Shown: positions 16,342 to 24,010 of the stretch, one piece after another
How positions within the stretch are numbered: the first letter of the stretch is position 1
Layout of the letters: each line of letters begins with the position of its first letter
Assembly (NCBI RefSeq): GCF_042650605.1
Contig: NZ_JBHSBN010000024.1
Span: 30,936-94,935 of the forward strand
Direction: 5' to 3'
Origin: Micromonospora_J zhanjiangensis
GTDB lineage: Bacteria; Actinomycetota; Actinomycetes; Mycobacteriales; Micromonosporaceae
Length of the DNA: 64,000 bases
The notes under the pieces: generated by a model
What the model was told of the DNA's origin: nothing
Seen by the model: only the letters and a program-made list of their open reading frames with translations
The model's database searches: none
Position numbers and translations under genes: made by a program

Positions 16342-17955
16342 CTACCTGGCGGTGAAGGTCTGTTTCGGGTTACCGACGTAGTCCCAGATGTTGATCTCGG
16401 TGCCGTTGGTCGGGTTGTTGCCGACGCTGTCGATGCACTTGTTGGCCAGCAGGCTGCGGATCCAGTTCGACTCGACCTTCCACTGCTGCGCCGGGTTGCC
16501 GCTGCAGTTCGCGGTCTGCACCAGGGTGCCGGTCGCCGTGTTGCCCCAGGCCACGTCCATGCACAGCCCGGTCAGGACCGAGCGGATGGTGCCGTCGCCG
16601 CGGATGTCCCAGCGCTGCGAGGCGGACCCGCTGCTGCAGGTGCGCAGCGTCAGGTGGGTGCCGTCGACGCCGGCGCCGGCGTCGAGGCACTTGCCGGACT
16701 GCTTCTGGACGAAGGACTTGCCGGGCAGCGGCGTGTCCGGCTTCCCCGGCGGCGGCGGTGCGGCGGCGGTGGCGGTGGGTTTGGTGGTCGGTTTGGTGCC
16801 GGTCGCCTTCGGGGTCGGCGAGCCGGAGGACGGCGCGGTCGACGGCGCGGCGGTGGCGCTGAGCCGGGTGTCCAGCCGGTAGTACGCGGTGAAGGAGGCC
16901 ACCCGGTCGATGAACGCCTTCGTGGCCGCGTCCGGTGTGCCGCCGGACTGGCGTACCGTCGTCGGCCCGACCCGCAACGCCGCGAGCGACAGCAGATAGG
17001 GGTCGCCCGGCAGGCCGGCCAGCTCCGTGATCATGCCGCACATCGCGGTGCCGACGACCGGGATCGCCACGGTCGGATCCCAGGCGGATGCGCCCTTCGG
17101 GGCGTACCGCTGCCAGACGTCCGGCAGGAACTGGGCGATGCCCTGCGCGCCGTCGGCGCCGAGCCGGTTCGGATCGAACGCCGACGCCGCCATCAGCACG
17201 GACGCCACCTGGGCGGGGGAGACCTGCTGGCAGACCTGGCCGGCGGCCAACACCGACGGGACGTACTGCGCGGGCAGCGGTTTGGCGTCCGCGGGCGGAC
17301 TGGCGGTGCCGAGTGGCTGGTTGCCGGCCCCGCCGAAAGCCGGAAGCTTCGCGTAGTAGGTCGCGTAGCCGCTGGCCTGGTCGACGTACTTGCCGCTGGC
17401 GGAGGTGACACCGCCGGCGTCCCGGACCGCCGGCACGCCGGAGTGGAAGGCGGACAGGGCCAGCCGCCACGGATCGCCCGGGGTCTTGGCCAGCCGCAGT
17501 TGCCCGCTCAGGTCGCACATCTGGTGTGCGAGCGCGAGGATGTTGGCGGAGCTGTCCCCCCGCTTGGCGTCCGGCCAGGGGGCCCACTTCTTCCAGTCCG
17601 CGTCGCGGAGCCCGGCGATACCCCGGCCCCCCGATGCCGTGCGGGAGGACTTGTTGTCCAGTCCGGACTCGGCCATGAGTTGGCCGGCGACCCGGGCCGG
17701 GGTCAGCATCGGGCACGACCGCGCGGCGGAGACGATCGCGGTCATCTGCTCGGCCGTGACGCTGCGCCCGGTTGTCGCATCGTTCCGCGCCGTGGCGATT
17801 CCCCAGCTGATGGTCGCCGCGATCGCGGCCAGGACCGCGAGCCCCGCGACGATCGTGGCCGCGGCGCTGCGCGGTAGCCAGCCGATCCGCCGGGTCAACC
17901 GGTCGCGGAGCCCGCTGAACCTCCGGCCGACGGGGCTTGACGAGGTGCTTTTCAC
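16342..17955 (-). CDS. membrane-anchored transglycosylase-like protein with ricin-type lectin domain
   Basis: A 537-residue protein. An N-terminal membrane segment (about residues 27-50, AAATIVAGLAVLAAIAATIS) is followed by two related muramidase/transglycosylase-like modules (about 60-180 and 235-350). Each shows the pattern 'PARVAGQLMAESGLD...GIAGL' or 'PAQVASVLMAASAFD...GIAQFLPDVWQRY'. The first keeps the catalytic-type Glu (AESG) while the second has Ala at that place (AASA), so one module may be inactive. A Thr/Pro linker leads to a C-terminal ricin B-like lectin (about 400-537) with repeated QRW/QQW. GTG 17955 is chosen for its position after the promoter. It probably opens the cell wall for the nearby secretion machine. 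Confidence 0.85.
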   Translation of the reverse strand: MKSTSSSPVGRRFSGLRDRLTRRIGWLPRSAAATIVAGLAVLAAIAATISWGIATARNDATTGRSVTAEQMTAIVSAARSCPMLTPARVAGQLMAESGLDNKSSRTASGGRGIAGLRDADWKKWAPWPDAKRGDSSANILALAHQMCDLSGQLRLAKTPGDPWRLALSAFHSGVPAVRDAGGVTSASGKYVDQASGYATYYAKLPAFGGAGNQPLGTASPPADAKPLPAQYVPSVLAAGQVCQQVSPAQVASVLMAASAFDPNRLGADGAQGIAQFLPDVWQRYAPKGASAWDPTVAIPVVGTAMCGMITELAGLPGDPYLLSLAALRVGPTTVRQSGGTPDAATKAFIDRVASFTAYYRLDTRLSATAAPSTAPSSGSPTPKATGTKPTTKPTATAAAPPPPGKPDTPLPGKSFVQKQSGKCLDAGAGVDGTHLTLRTCSSGSASQRWDIRGDGTIRSVLTGLCMDVAWGNTATGTLVQTANCSGNPAQQWKVESNWIRSLLANKCIDSVGNNPTNGTEINIWDYVGNPKQTFTAR

Positions 17956-17991
17956 GGTCCCGGTCCCTTCGGGTGGCAACTTCGTCGTGTG

Positions 17992-18017
17992 GACGGACGG
18001 CGGGGCGGTTCGGTTCA
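17992..18017 (-). promoter_or_regulatory. ECF-type promoter motif TGAACC-N16-CGTC
   Basis: On the reverse strand TGAACC (18017-18012) is followed after 16 bases by CGTC (17995-17992), 36 bases before the GTG of the transglycosylase/ricin gene. It is one of ten copies of the same two-part motif in this region. The layout is that of -35/-10 boxes read by ECF sigma factors. Confidence 0.7.
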
Positions 18018-18116
18018 ACGTAGCGGGTGCCTGTCGAAGATTTTTTGGCCGGGTCCGGGTGCCGCGGCCCGGCCGGGGCACCGTCGACGTCGATGTTCAC
18101 CCGCCCGGTGCGGGGC

Positions 18117-18156
18117 GATCCTAAGGGGACCTAGTAACATCCAAAAGGGATCCTAA
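18117..18156 (+). promoter_or_regulatory. direct repeat GATCCTAA, candidate control site
   Basis: GATCCTAA occurs at 18117-18124 and 18149-18156, exactly 32 bases apart (about three helix turns), in a locally AT-richer stretch. It lies in the 377-base divergent gap between the ricin-domain hydrolase and the first ECF sigma gene. A further weak -35/-10 like pair, AGAACC-N17-CGTC, is at 18197-18223 in front of the sigma gene. Function is inferred only. Confidence 0.35.
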
Positions 18157-18332
18157 CAATTACCCGTTGTAGTGATCGTGGCGGTCAGGTCGGGAAAGAA
18201 CCCGGAACGGGTGACTCGACGTCTCTTGAAGGGAGGCCCGCGGGTCCCGTTCATGGGACTGAAACATCGCTCGTGATAGAGATAGCGGTGGTCGATGCGC
18301 GGGCGGTGTCGCATGACCTGGGGAGGCGTTTC

Positions 18333-18911
18333 GTGGCGGCGGTACCCGACGGCATGGCTGATTCGTTAGGCACCGGCGGCGACGTGGCCGGGGACGGTGG
18401 GAATCCGCAGGTGGAGGCGCGGATGCGCCGGATCCACGAGGCGTACGCCGGTCCGTTGTCCCGGTTCCTGTCGCGGTTGACCCTCGGCGACCGTGACCTC
18501 GCCGAGGACCTGCTCCAGGAGACCTTCCTGCGGGCCTGGCGCAACATGGACGTCCTGCCGGACGACGTCGAGAAGGTCGGTGGCTGGCTCTACACCGTGG
18601 CCCGCAACGTGGCCATCGACGCCGCACGGGCGCGCCGGGCCCGGCCGCCCGAGGTCCGGCTCCCGGACATCAACCGGGTGCCGTCGACGGGTGACGCGGT
18701 CGACCGGCTGGTCACGGTGCAGACGGTCCGACAGGGGCTGGGTCGGCTCAGCCCCGACCACCGGGCCGTGCTCATCGAGCTGTACTTTCGCGGCGCATCC
18801 ACGGCCGAAGCGGCCGCCCGGCTGGGCATCCCCGAAGGTACAGTGAAGTCACGGGCGTATTACGCGGTGCGTTCGCTGCACGCGGTGCTGGGCCCGACGG
18901 AGCCGTCATGA
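18333..18911 (+). CDS. ECF-type RNA polymerase sigma factor (first copy)
   Basis: A 192-residue sigma-70 family protein with region 2 (GDRDLAEDLLQETFLRAWRN, then GWLYTVARNVAIDAAR) and region 4 (LSPDHRAVLIELYFRGAST, GIPEGTVKSRAYYAVRSL). The GTG at 18333 is chosen because GGGAGG lies 6 bases before it; an in-frame GTG at 18273 lacks such a site. It is followed after 72 bases by its probable zinc-binding anti-sigma gene. It is closely similar in layout to the sigma gene at 34600, and either could read the TGAACC-N16-CGTC promoters found between and around them. Confidence 0.92.
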   Translation: MAAVPDGMADSLGTGGDVAGDGGNPQVEARMRRIHEAYAGPLSRFLSRLTLGDRDLAEDLLQETFLRAWRNMDVLPDDVEKVGGWLYTVARNVAIDAARARRARPPEVRLPDINRVPSTGDAVDRLVTVQTVRQGLGRLSPDHRAVLIELYFRGASTAEAAARLGIPEGTVKSRAYYAVRSLHAVLGPTEPS

Positions 18912-18983
18912 CCGGCGTCCGGTCGGCGCACCGCCCCGGGCGGTCCGCTCGGGTCGGGAGGACGGCACGCGAGAGGGGGTGTC

Positions 18984-20131
18984 ATGGGAGAGAGCGCTGA
19001 ACACGCCACGGTCGAGGAGACCAGGTTGGCGCTCTACCTGCTCGGCGCCCTCGACGAGGACGAGCGGACGGTCTTCGAACGCCACCTCGCCGGCTGCGAC
19101 CGGTGCCTGGCCGAGGCCGGCGAGCTGGGCACGCTGACCAGCGTCTTCGGCGAGTTCTCCGACGCCGACGTGGCGGACCTGCTGGCGGCAACCGAGCCGT
19201 GGGCCGAATCCGCCGAGTCGGCTCACGCCGAGTCGGCTCACGCCGAGTCGGCTCACGCCGAGTCGGCTCACGCCGAGTCGGCTCACGCCGAGTCGGCTCA
19301 CGCCGAGTCGGCTCACGCCGAGTCGGCTCACGCCGAGCNNNNNNNNNNNNNNNNNNNNNNNNNNNNNNNNNNNNNNNNNNNNNNNNNNNNNNNNNNNNNN
19401 NNNNNNNNNNNNNNNNNNNNNNNNNNNNNNNNNNNNCCGCCGAGTCGGCTCACGCCGAGTCGGCTCACGCCGAGTCGGCTCACGCCGAGTCGGCTCACGC
19501 CGAGTCGGCTCACGCCGAGTCGGCTCACGCCGAGTCGGCTCACGCCGAGTCGGCTCACGCCGAGCCGGCTCACGCCGAGCCGGCCCACGCCGTGCCGGCG
19601 GCCGTGCCCGGCCCCGGCCGGGGACCGGACCGACCGGCCCGGCGGGTGTCGCGGCCGGGTCCGCCGGGCCGACGTGACCCGCGTGGCGCCCGGCGGCGCA
19701 ACCGGCTCAAGCTCACCGCCTGGGCGTTGACGGTCGCCGCCGCCGTGTTGGCCCTGACCACCGCCGTCCTGGTCGTCCGGGGCGGCGACGGCGAACCGGG
19801 CGGCCAGCCCGGCCTGGCGCTCGTCGCCACCGGAGCGGCTCCCGGCGGCGTCAGCCTCGCCGTCTCGGTGACCGGCAACGCGCGCGGCTCGACGGCGCAG
19901 GTCACGGTGACCGGTCTGCAGGCCGGCACCCGGTACCGGTTGTACGCGGTGACCCACGACGGCGTCACCCACGAGGTACGCGACTGGACCGGCGCGGCCG
20001 GCACCCAACAGGTGACCGGCGAGCTGACCCAGTCGGTGGATTCGCTGGCGTTCTTCTCGGTGGGTCCGGTCGACGGCCCGCCGATCGTCACCGCCGCGGT
20101 GGGTTCCCCGGCAGCCGCACCGCCCCGCTGA
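18984..20131 (+). CDS. anti-sigma factor with AESAH repeat tether (interrupted by assembly gap)
   Basis: A membrane anti-sigma factor. The N-terminal zinc-binding domain has HLAGCDRC (Hx3Cx2C), as in ZAS anti-sigma proteins. It is followed by tandem AESAH pentapeptides, a 98-base N gap, more repeats, an Arg/Pro-rich stretch, a membrane span (LTAWALTVAAAVLALTTAVL) and an outer RskA/Fn3-like domain (VTVTGLQAGTRYRLYAV). The reading frame before the gap is +0 and after the gap is one base out, so the N count is wrong; a gap of 99 or 96 bases (or any whole number of 15-base repeats) would restore it. I treat this as one gene, not a frameshift. It sits directly downstream of the ECF sigma gene and is paralogous to the gene at 35383. 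Confidence 0.8.
19212..19590 (+). repeat. 15-bp coding tandem repeat (AESAH minisatellite)
   Basis: A near-perfect 15-base unit, GCCGAGTCGGCTCAC, encodes Ala-Glu-Ser-Ala-His. Eight copies precede the gap and eight follow it, then two AEPAH variants. The array forms the cytoplasmic tether between the zinc domain and the membrane span of the anti-sigma factor. True copy number is unknown because the assembly failed here. Confidence 0.95.
19339..19436. other. assembly gap (98 N) inside the tandem repeat
   Basis: A run of 98 undetermined bases. Identical repeat units on both sides show that the assembler could not resolve the array. The placeholder length breaks the reading frame by one base, so it should not be read as a real mutation. 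Confidence 0.98.
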
Positions 20132-20250
20132 CCACCTCCGCTCCGGACCCCGGTGCGCGGGGACGTCGGAACGGGGATACTGCGCCGTCACCCGTTTGTC
20201 TGCTTGACTGCGGTTCGACCCGATCCCCCCCCGAACCGCCAGGAGACGCC

Positions 20251-21897
20251 GTGCTGCGCAGACGAACCCTACTGGGGCTGGCGGGAGCCGGCGCCGCCGC
20301 GATCGGCGTACCCGTGGTCGCCTCCGCCCTGTTCTCCCGGGCGGACGCCGAGGACGGGCTTCCGCTGACGGTCGTCAACAGCACCGGGACCTTCCCGAAC
20401 TCGGCGATCCGGATGTACATCGTGGGCACCGACCCGGCCGGCAACCAGGGGTACGTCACCCGCAGCGGCGTGTTCACCCCGGTCACGGTGGACGGTGCGG
20501 CCGGCGGCGCGCTCGACATCGACGTGCCGTTCGCGCAGTCCGGCACGACGTCCTTCGCGCTGCCCAAGATGTCCGGCCGGATCTACTTCGCGATCAACGG
20601 CGAGTTGCAGTTCAAGGCGGTCGTCGACGGGAACGGCCGGCCCGCCCTGCAGCACCCCGCCGGCTGGGTGGAGAGCGACCCGAACTTCGGGATCCTGTAC
20701 GACTTCTTCGAGTTCACCTACAGCGACGCGGGCATGTTCTGCAACACGACGATGGTCGACATGTTCAGCATCCCGATGTCGGCGCGACTCAAGGGCGAGG
20801 CCGAGAACGCCACCGGCAAGCTGGTCGACGGCGGCCGGGACGCGATCTTCGCCGCGATGGCCACCCAGCCCGGGTTCGAGAAACTGATCATCGGGGACAA
20901 GCTGCGCGTCATCGCGCCCGGCCACGGGATCGAGGCGGGTCGGTTCTCCCCGACGTACTACGACGACTACGTCAACGACATCTGGAACCGCTACGCCGGC
21001 ACCCCGGTGCGGGTGAAGACGACCAAGGGCACCTACAACGGCCAGGTCGACCAGGGTGGAGGGTTGGTGTTCGACCAGGGCGCAGGTTCCTTCGCCAAGC
21101 CCAGCACGCTGGACGTCTTCTACTGCGCCGGCGCGCTGCTCGCCCCCAACGACGGGGTGAGCGGCGCGATCGCGGCGGTGCTCGGCGCCGGGTTCAACCG
21201 GTCCGTGCTCGACCGGCCCGACCAGCCGGTCACCGATCCGGCGGCCTTCTACCAGGCCCCGGTCACCAACCACTACTCGCGGATCCTGCACGGGTCGACG
21301 GCCGACCACCGGGCGTACGGGTTCCCGTTCGACGACGTCGGCCCGGGCGCGTCGTACATCGAGGACCACCGACCGACCGGGGTCGAGATCACGCTGACGC
21401 CGTTCGGCACGGCCGCCGGGCAGCCCGGTGGCCCGGTTCCCGGGACCGTCGTCACCACCGCGGTCGCGGGCGGTGCCGGCAGCGGCCGCCGGGACGCGTA
21501 CGGCGAGATCGCGGCCGACGGTTTCACCGAGCAGTCCGGCGTCAAGACCGAGGCGTCGGACGAGGGCGGTCGGCACATCGGCTTCATCGCCAACGGCGAC
21601 TGGGTGCGCTACGACGGGGTGGAGTTCGGATCGGGCGCGGCGGCGACCCGGTTCGAGATCCGGGCGGCGTCCGGTGCCCCGCCCGGCGCGTCCGGGTTGG
21701 TGGAGGTCCGGCTCGACGGGCCGACGAATCCGCCGGTGAGCGTGATCGTGGTGGCCGACACCGGTGGCTGGCAGTCCTGGCGGACGATCTCCGGCAACAT
21801 GGTGCCGGTGACCGGGACGCACGACGTCTACCTGACCTTCACCAGCGGCCAGCCGCAGGAGTACCTCAACATTCGTTGGTTGGGCTTCCGCCGCTGA
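20251..21897 (+). CDS. secreted glycoside hydrolase family 64 (beta-1,3-glucanase) with CBM6
   Basis: A 548-residue secreted enzyme. It begins with a twin-arginine signal (RRRTLLGLAGAG). A GH64/thaumatin-like catalytic domain spans about residues 35-385, with typical GILYDFFEFTY and FSPTYYDDYVNDIW segments and an Asp/Glu-rich cleft. A C-terminal CBM6 follows (about 400-548: HIGFIANGDWVRYDGVEF ... YLNIRWLGF). GH64 enzymes release laminaripentaose from beta-1,3-glucan such as fungal cell wall. The GTG start at 20251 follows AGGAGA. A strong hairpin ends the transcript. Confidence 0.93.
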   Translation: MLRRRTLLGLAGAGAAAIGVPVVASALFSRADAEDGLPLTVVNSTGTFPNSAIRMYIVGTDPAGNQGYVTRSGVFTPVTVDGAAGGALDIDVPFAQSGTTSFALPKMSGRIYFAINGELQFKAVVDGNGRPALQHPAGWVESDPNFGILYDFFEFTYSDAGMFCNTTMVDMFSIPMSARLKGEAENATGKLVDGGRDAIFAAMATQPGFEKLIIGDKLRVIAPGHGIEAGRFSPTYYDDYVNDIWNRYAGTPVRVKTTKGTYNGQVDQGGGLVFDQGAGSFAKPSTLDVFYCAGALLAPNDGVSGAIAAVLGAGFNRSVLDRPDQPVTDPAAFYQAPVTNHYSRILHGSTADHRAYGFPFDDVGPGASYIEDHRPTGVEITLTPFGTAAGQPGGPVPGTVVTTAVAGGAGSGRRDAYGEIAADGFTEQSGVKTEASDEGGRHIGFIANGDWVRYDGVEFGSGAAATRFEIRAASGAPPGASGLVEVRLDGPTNPPVSVIVVADTGGWQSWRTISGNMVPVTGTHDVYLTFTSGQPQEYLNIRWLGFRR

Positions 21898-21906
21898 GTC
21901 GCCCCC

Positions 21907-21949
21907 CCACCACGGCCCGCGGACGCCCCCCGGTCGCGGGCCGTGGTGG
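21907..21949 (+). terminator. strong hairpin after the GH64 gene
   Basis: A perfect 15-base stem (21907-21921 with 21935-21949) and a 13-base loop, 9 bases after the GH64 stop. It separates this gene from the secretion operon that begins downstream. Confidence 0.8.
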
Positions 21950-22017
21950 TGGTCGTCGGGCACCCGCCCGCTCTCGCCTGCCGCCGGACCGCCGCCGCGA
22001 AAAATGTCGTGCCGGCG

Positions 22018-22043
22018 TGAACCCGTCCCCTCGGGCGTCCGTC
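22018..22043 (+). promoter_or_regulatory. ECF-type promoter motif TGAACC-N16-CGTC for the secretion operon
   Basis: TGAACC at 22018-22023 and CGTC at 22040-22043 are separated by exactly 16 bases. The first gene of the type IV secretion-like operon starts 75 bases further on. It is one of the ten motif copies of this region and lies just after the GH64 terminator. Confidence 0.7.
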
Positions 22044-22118
22044 TTGTGGCTGACATCGCGACAGCGTTGATCGACCGGAGCGACGCGACCGGGTGACGGG
22101 TGGCGGGGCGTCCGACGA

Positions 22119-22832
22119 ATGGAGCGAATGGTGCCGGGGAACTGGTGGGCGGGGAAGAGTCGACGGGTGATCGGTGCCGTCGCCCTCGGCGTGCTGGTGG
22201 CCGTCGGGACGGGCCTTCTCGCCTCGGTGGCGCCGGCTGCGGCGGCCGACCACGAGGGGCAGATCAAGGTCGATGTCGACAACCAGATGGCGGCGAACGT
22301 CCAGTTCTGCATCAAGACCGACACCTCGAAGACGTACCCGGCAGGCAGTGACCGGGCCTGTTCCGGGAGCTTGATGATGCGGAAGACGGCGACCCTGTGG
22401 GTGGACGGGAAGCCGAACGACCGGGTCTACCTCGACCTCGAGATCTACGGCGAGCACACCCACAACGACCTGGACATCACCGGCGGGAACCAGTGCACCG
22501 TCACCGGCGACCTGGTCGTCGCCAAGCTGCGCTGCAACTCGCCGCAGGTCGAGAATTCGTTCGGGGTGCCCACGGTCAAGCCGTATTCGATCAATGTCGA
22601 CGATCCCAACAGTCCGGGGATGTCACTGCTGAACCTGCTCGCGTGGTGCGTGTCCGCCGCCGGCGTGACCGGACTGCTCATCACCGGTCTCAATCTCGCC
22701 ATGCAGTTGCGACGCGGTGAACCGGGTGAGTTCGGCGAGCACTGGCGGGGCCTGGTCATGGTTGGCGCCGCCTGCCTGCTCGGCGCGGTCGCCGGGCCGC
22801 TGGTCGAGTTCATCCATCCGATTCCGTCGTGA
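22119..22832 (+). CDS. VirB2-like membrane protein with N-terminal extracytoplasmic domain
   Basis: A 237-residue protein: signal peptide (about 14-43, ending APAAAA), an extracytoplasmic domain of about 110 residues with three Cys, then two membrane helices (LLNLLAWCVSAAGVTGLLI and WRGLVMVGAACLLGAVAG) joined by a basic loop. The helix pair is clearly paralogous to the next gene's product: both share AWxxxAAGVxGxLxTG, RRGE and AGPLVxF. Small two-helix proteins at this operon position correspond to VirB2/TrbC pilin-like subunits in type IV secretion systems. The added ectodomain would be a special or tip-like subunit. That is an inference. First gene of the operon. Confidence 0.75.
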   Translation: MERMVPGNWWAGKSRRVIGAVALGVLVAVGTGLLASVAPAAAADHEGQIKVDVDNQMAANVQFCIKTDTSKTYPAGSDRACSGSLMMRKTATLWVDGKPNDRVYLDLEIYGEHTHNDLDITGGNQCTVTGDLVVAKLRCNSPQVENSFGVPTVKPYSINVDDPNSPGMSLLNLLAWCVSAAGVTGLLITGLNLAMQLRRGEPGEFGEHWRGLVMVGAACLLGAVAGPLVEFIHPIPS

Positions 22833-22910
22833 CCCGTGCGTCGCCGGCGGTCCCGTCCGGCGACGCCGATCACGCACCGTCCGTTCCGGCACCACAATGG
22901 AGAGTGAGAG

Positions 22911-23246
22911 ATGTTGCTGCCCGTTTACCGTGTCCTCGCCGGCCTCGCGCTGGAACCCGCGCCCAGCGGCGGTCCGGGTGGTGGCGAACCCGGCAAGGTG
23001 CCCCAACCGAAGATCAACGGTAATGTTCCCACCGTTTTGACCTCGAAGGTCGACCTGATCCTGGGCCTCATCGCCTGGGCCGGTACGGCGGCCGGTGTGG
23101 TCGGTGTGCTGGTGACCGGCACCATGATGGCCGTCTCCCACCGGCGTGGTGAGTCCTCGGAGCACATGAGCCGGCTCGGCATGGTGCTCGGCGGATGCGT
23201 CCTGGTCGCGGCGGCCGGTCCGCTGGTGAATTTCGTCTTCACCTGA
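22911..23246 (+). CDS. VirB2-like small membrane protein
   Basis: A 111-residue protein with a short Gly/Pro-rich N-terminal part and two hydrophobic helices (LILGLIAWAGTAAGVVGVLV and LGMVLGGCVLVAAAGPLV) separated by a basic loop (SHRRGESSEHM). Size and topology match VirB2/TrbC-type pilin subunits. GGAGAG precedes the ATG. The helix pair is paralogous to the C-terminal half of the preceding gene product. Second gene of the secretion operon. Confidence 0.75.
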   Translation: MLLPVYRVLAGLALEPAPSGGPGGGEPGKVPQPKINGNVPTVLTSKVDLILGLIAWAGTAAGVVGVLVTGTMMAVSHRRGESSEHMSRLGMVLGGCVLVAAAGPLVNFVFT

Positions 23247-23268
23247 GCCGGAACAGGGGACCACGCTG

Positions 23269-24009
23269 ATGAGTAGGCAATCCGATGCCGGCGTCGACGA
23301 CGAGCGACCGTTCTGGCGACAACGGGGATGGCAGCTCTCCGCCGGCTACCTCGCCCTCGTCCTGTGTGCCGGTGTCGTCGCCGTGTTCGGTGCCGGATCC
23401 GACGAGTCGACCGGCGGAGCGGGGCGGACGACACCAGGTCAGTTGACCGTGGAGGTCGGCGCCACGAACTCACGGCCGGCCGGCTGCCGTACCGACGACG
23501 CGGACCAGAGCACTCCGGTGCGGCCGCCGGTCGACGTGACCTGGCGGCAGTTGAACGGCGCGGGCGTCCCGTCCTCGGCCTCGGCCGGCCCGCTGCGGTC
23601 GACCGGCCCGCTGCAGTGGTGCTTCGCGCACACCCCGATGGGTGCCGTCATGGCCGCGAACGTCATCCCTCGGCACATGAGCGGTGCCGAGTGGCGGGCC
23701 GTGACCGAGCAACAGGTCGTTCCCGGCAGCGGGCGGGACGTCTTCGTGGCGCTCCGGTCGTCGCAGTCGGACTCGACGCGGCAGTTCACCGCCAACTCGT
23801 TGGCGGGTTTCATGTTGCTGTCCTACACGCCGGATTCCGCCACGGTCCGGTTGCTGATCAGGCAGCCACCCGCGGTCTACGGAGCCACCGAATACGTGGT
23901 CGACTGGCAGGGCGGCGACTGGAAGCTGCGGGCCCGTCCCGACGGCGATCTGCATTCGGAGTTCAGCGCCGTGCCGGACGTCGGCGGCTTCGTGTTGTGG
24001 AAGGTGTGA
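23269..24009 (+). CDS. membrane-anchored protein, VirB8-like candidate
   Basis: A 246-residue protein with a charged cytoplasmic N-terminus, one membrane span (about 21-43, LSAGYLALVLCAGVVAVFGA) and an extracytoplasmic domain of about 200 residues. This bitopic layout and its place before the VirB6-like gene match VirB8-type scaffold proteins of type IV secretion systems, which have an NTF2-like outer domain. I see no diagnostic motif, so the assignment rests on topology and order. It is separated from the next gene by a single base. Confidence 0.6.
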   Translation: MSRQSDAGVDDERPFWRQRGWQLSAGYLALVLCAGVVAVFGAGSDESTGGAGRTTPGQLTVEVGATNSRPAGCRTDDADQSTPVRPPVDVTWRQLNGAGVPSSASAGPLRSTGPLQWCFAHTPMGAVMAANVIPRHMSGAEWRAVTEQQVVPGSGRDVFVALRSSQSDSTRQFTANSLAGFMLLSYTPDSATVRLLIRQPPAVYGATEYVVDWQGGDWKLRARPDGDLHSEFSAVPDVGGFVLWKV

Positions 24010-24010
24010 G

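Noticed and set aside
14285..16381. A 698-codon open frame on the forward strand
   Set aside because: It lies antisense to the 14420-16333 gene and has an Arg/Gly/Pro-rich composition typical of shadow frames in high-GC DNA.
19339..19436. A frameshift in the anti-sigma gene
   Set aside because: The frame change occurs only across the N run, whose length is a placeholder; the flanking coding sequence is intact.
19212..19590. The regular repeats as a possible CRISPR array
   Set aside because: The 15-base units are contiguous, have no spacers and keep the coding frame.
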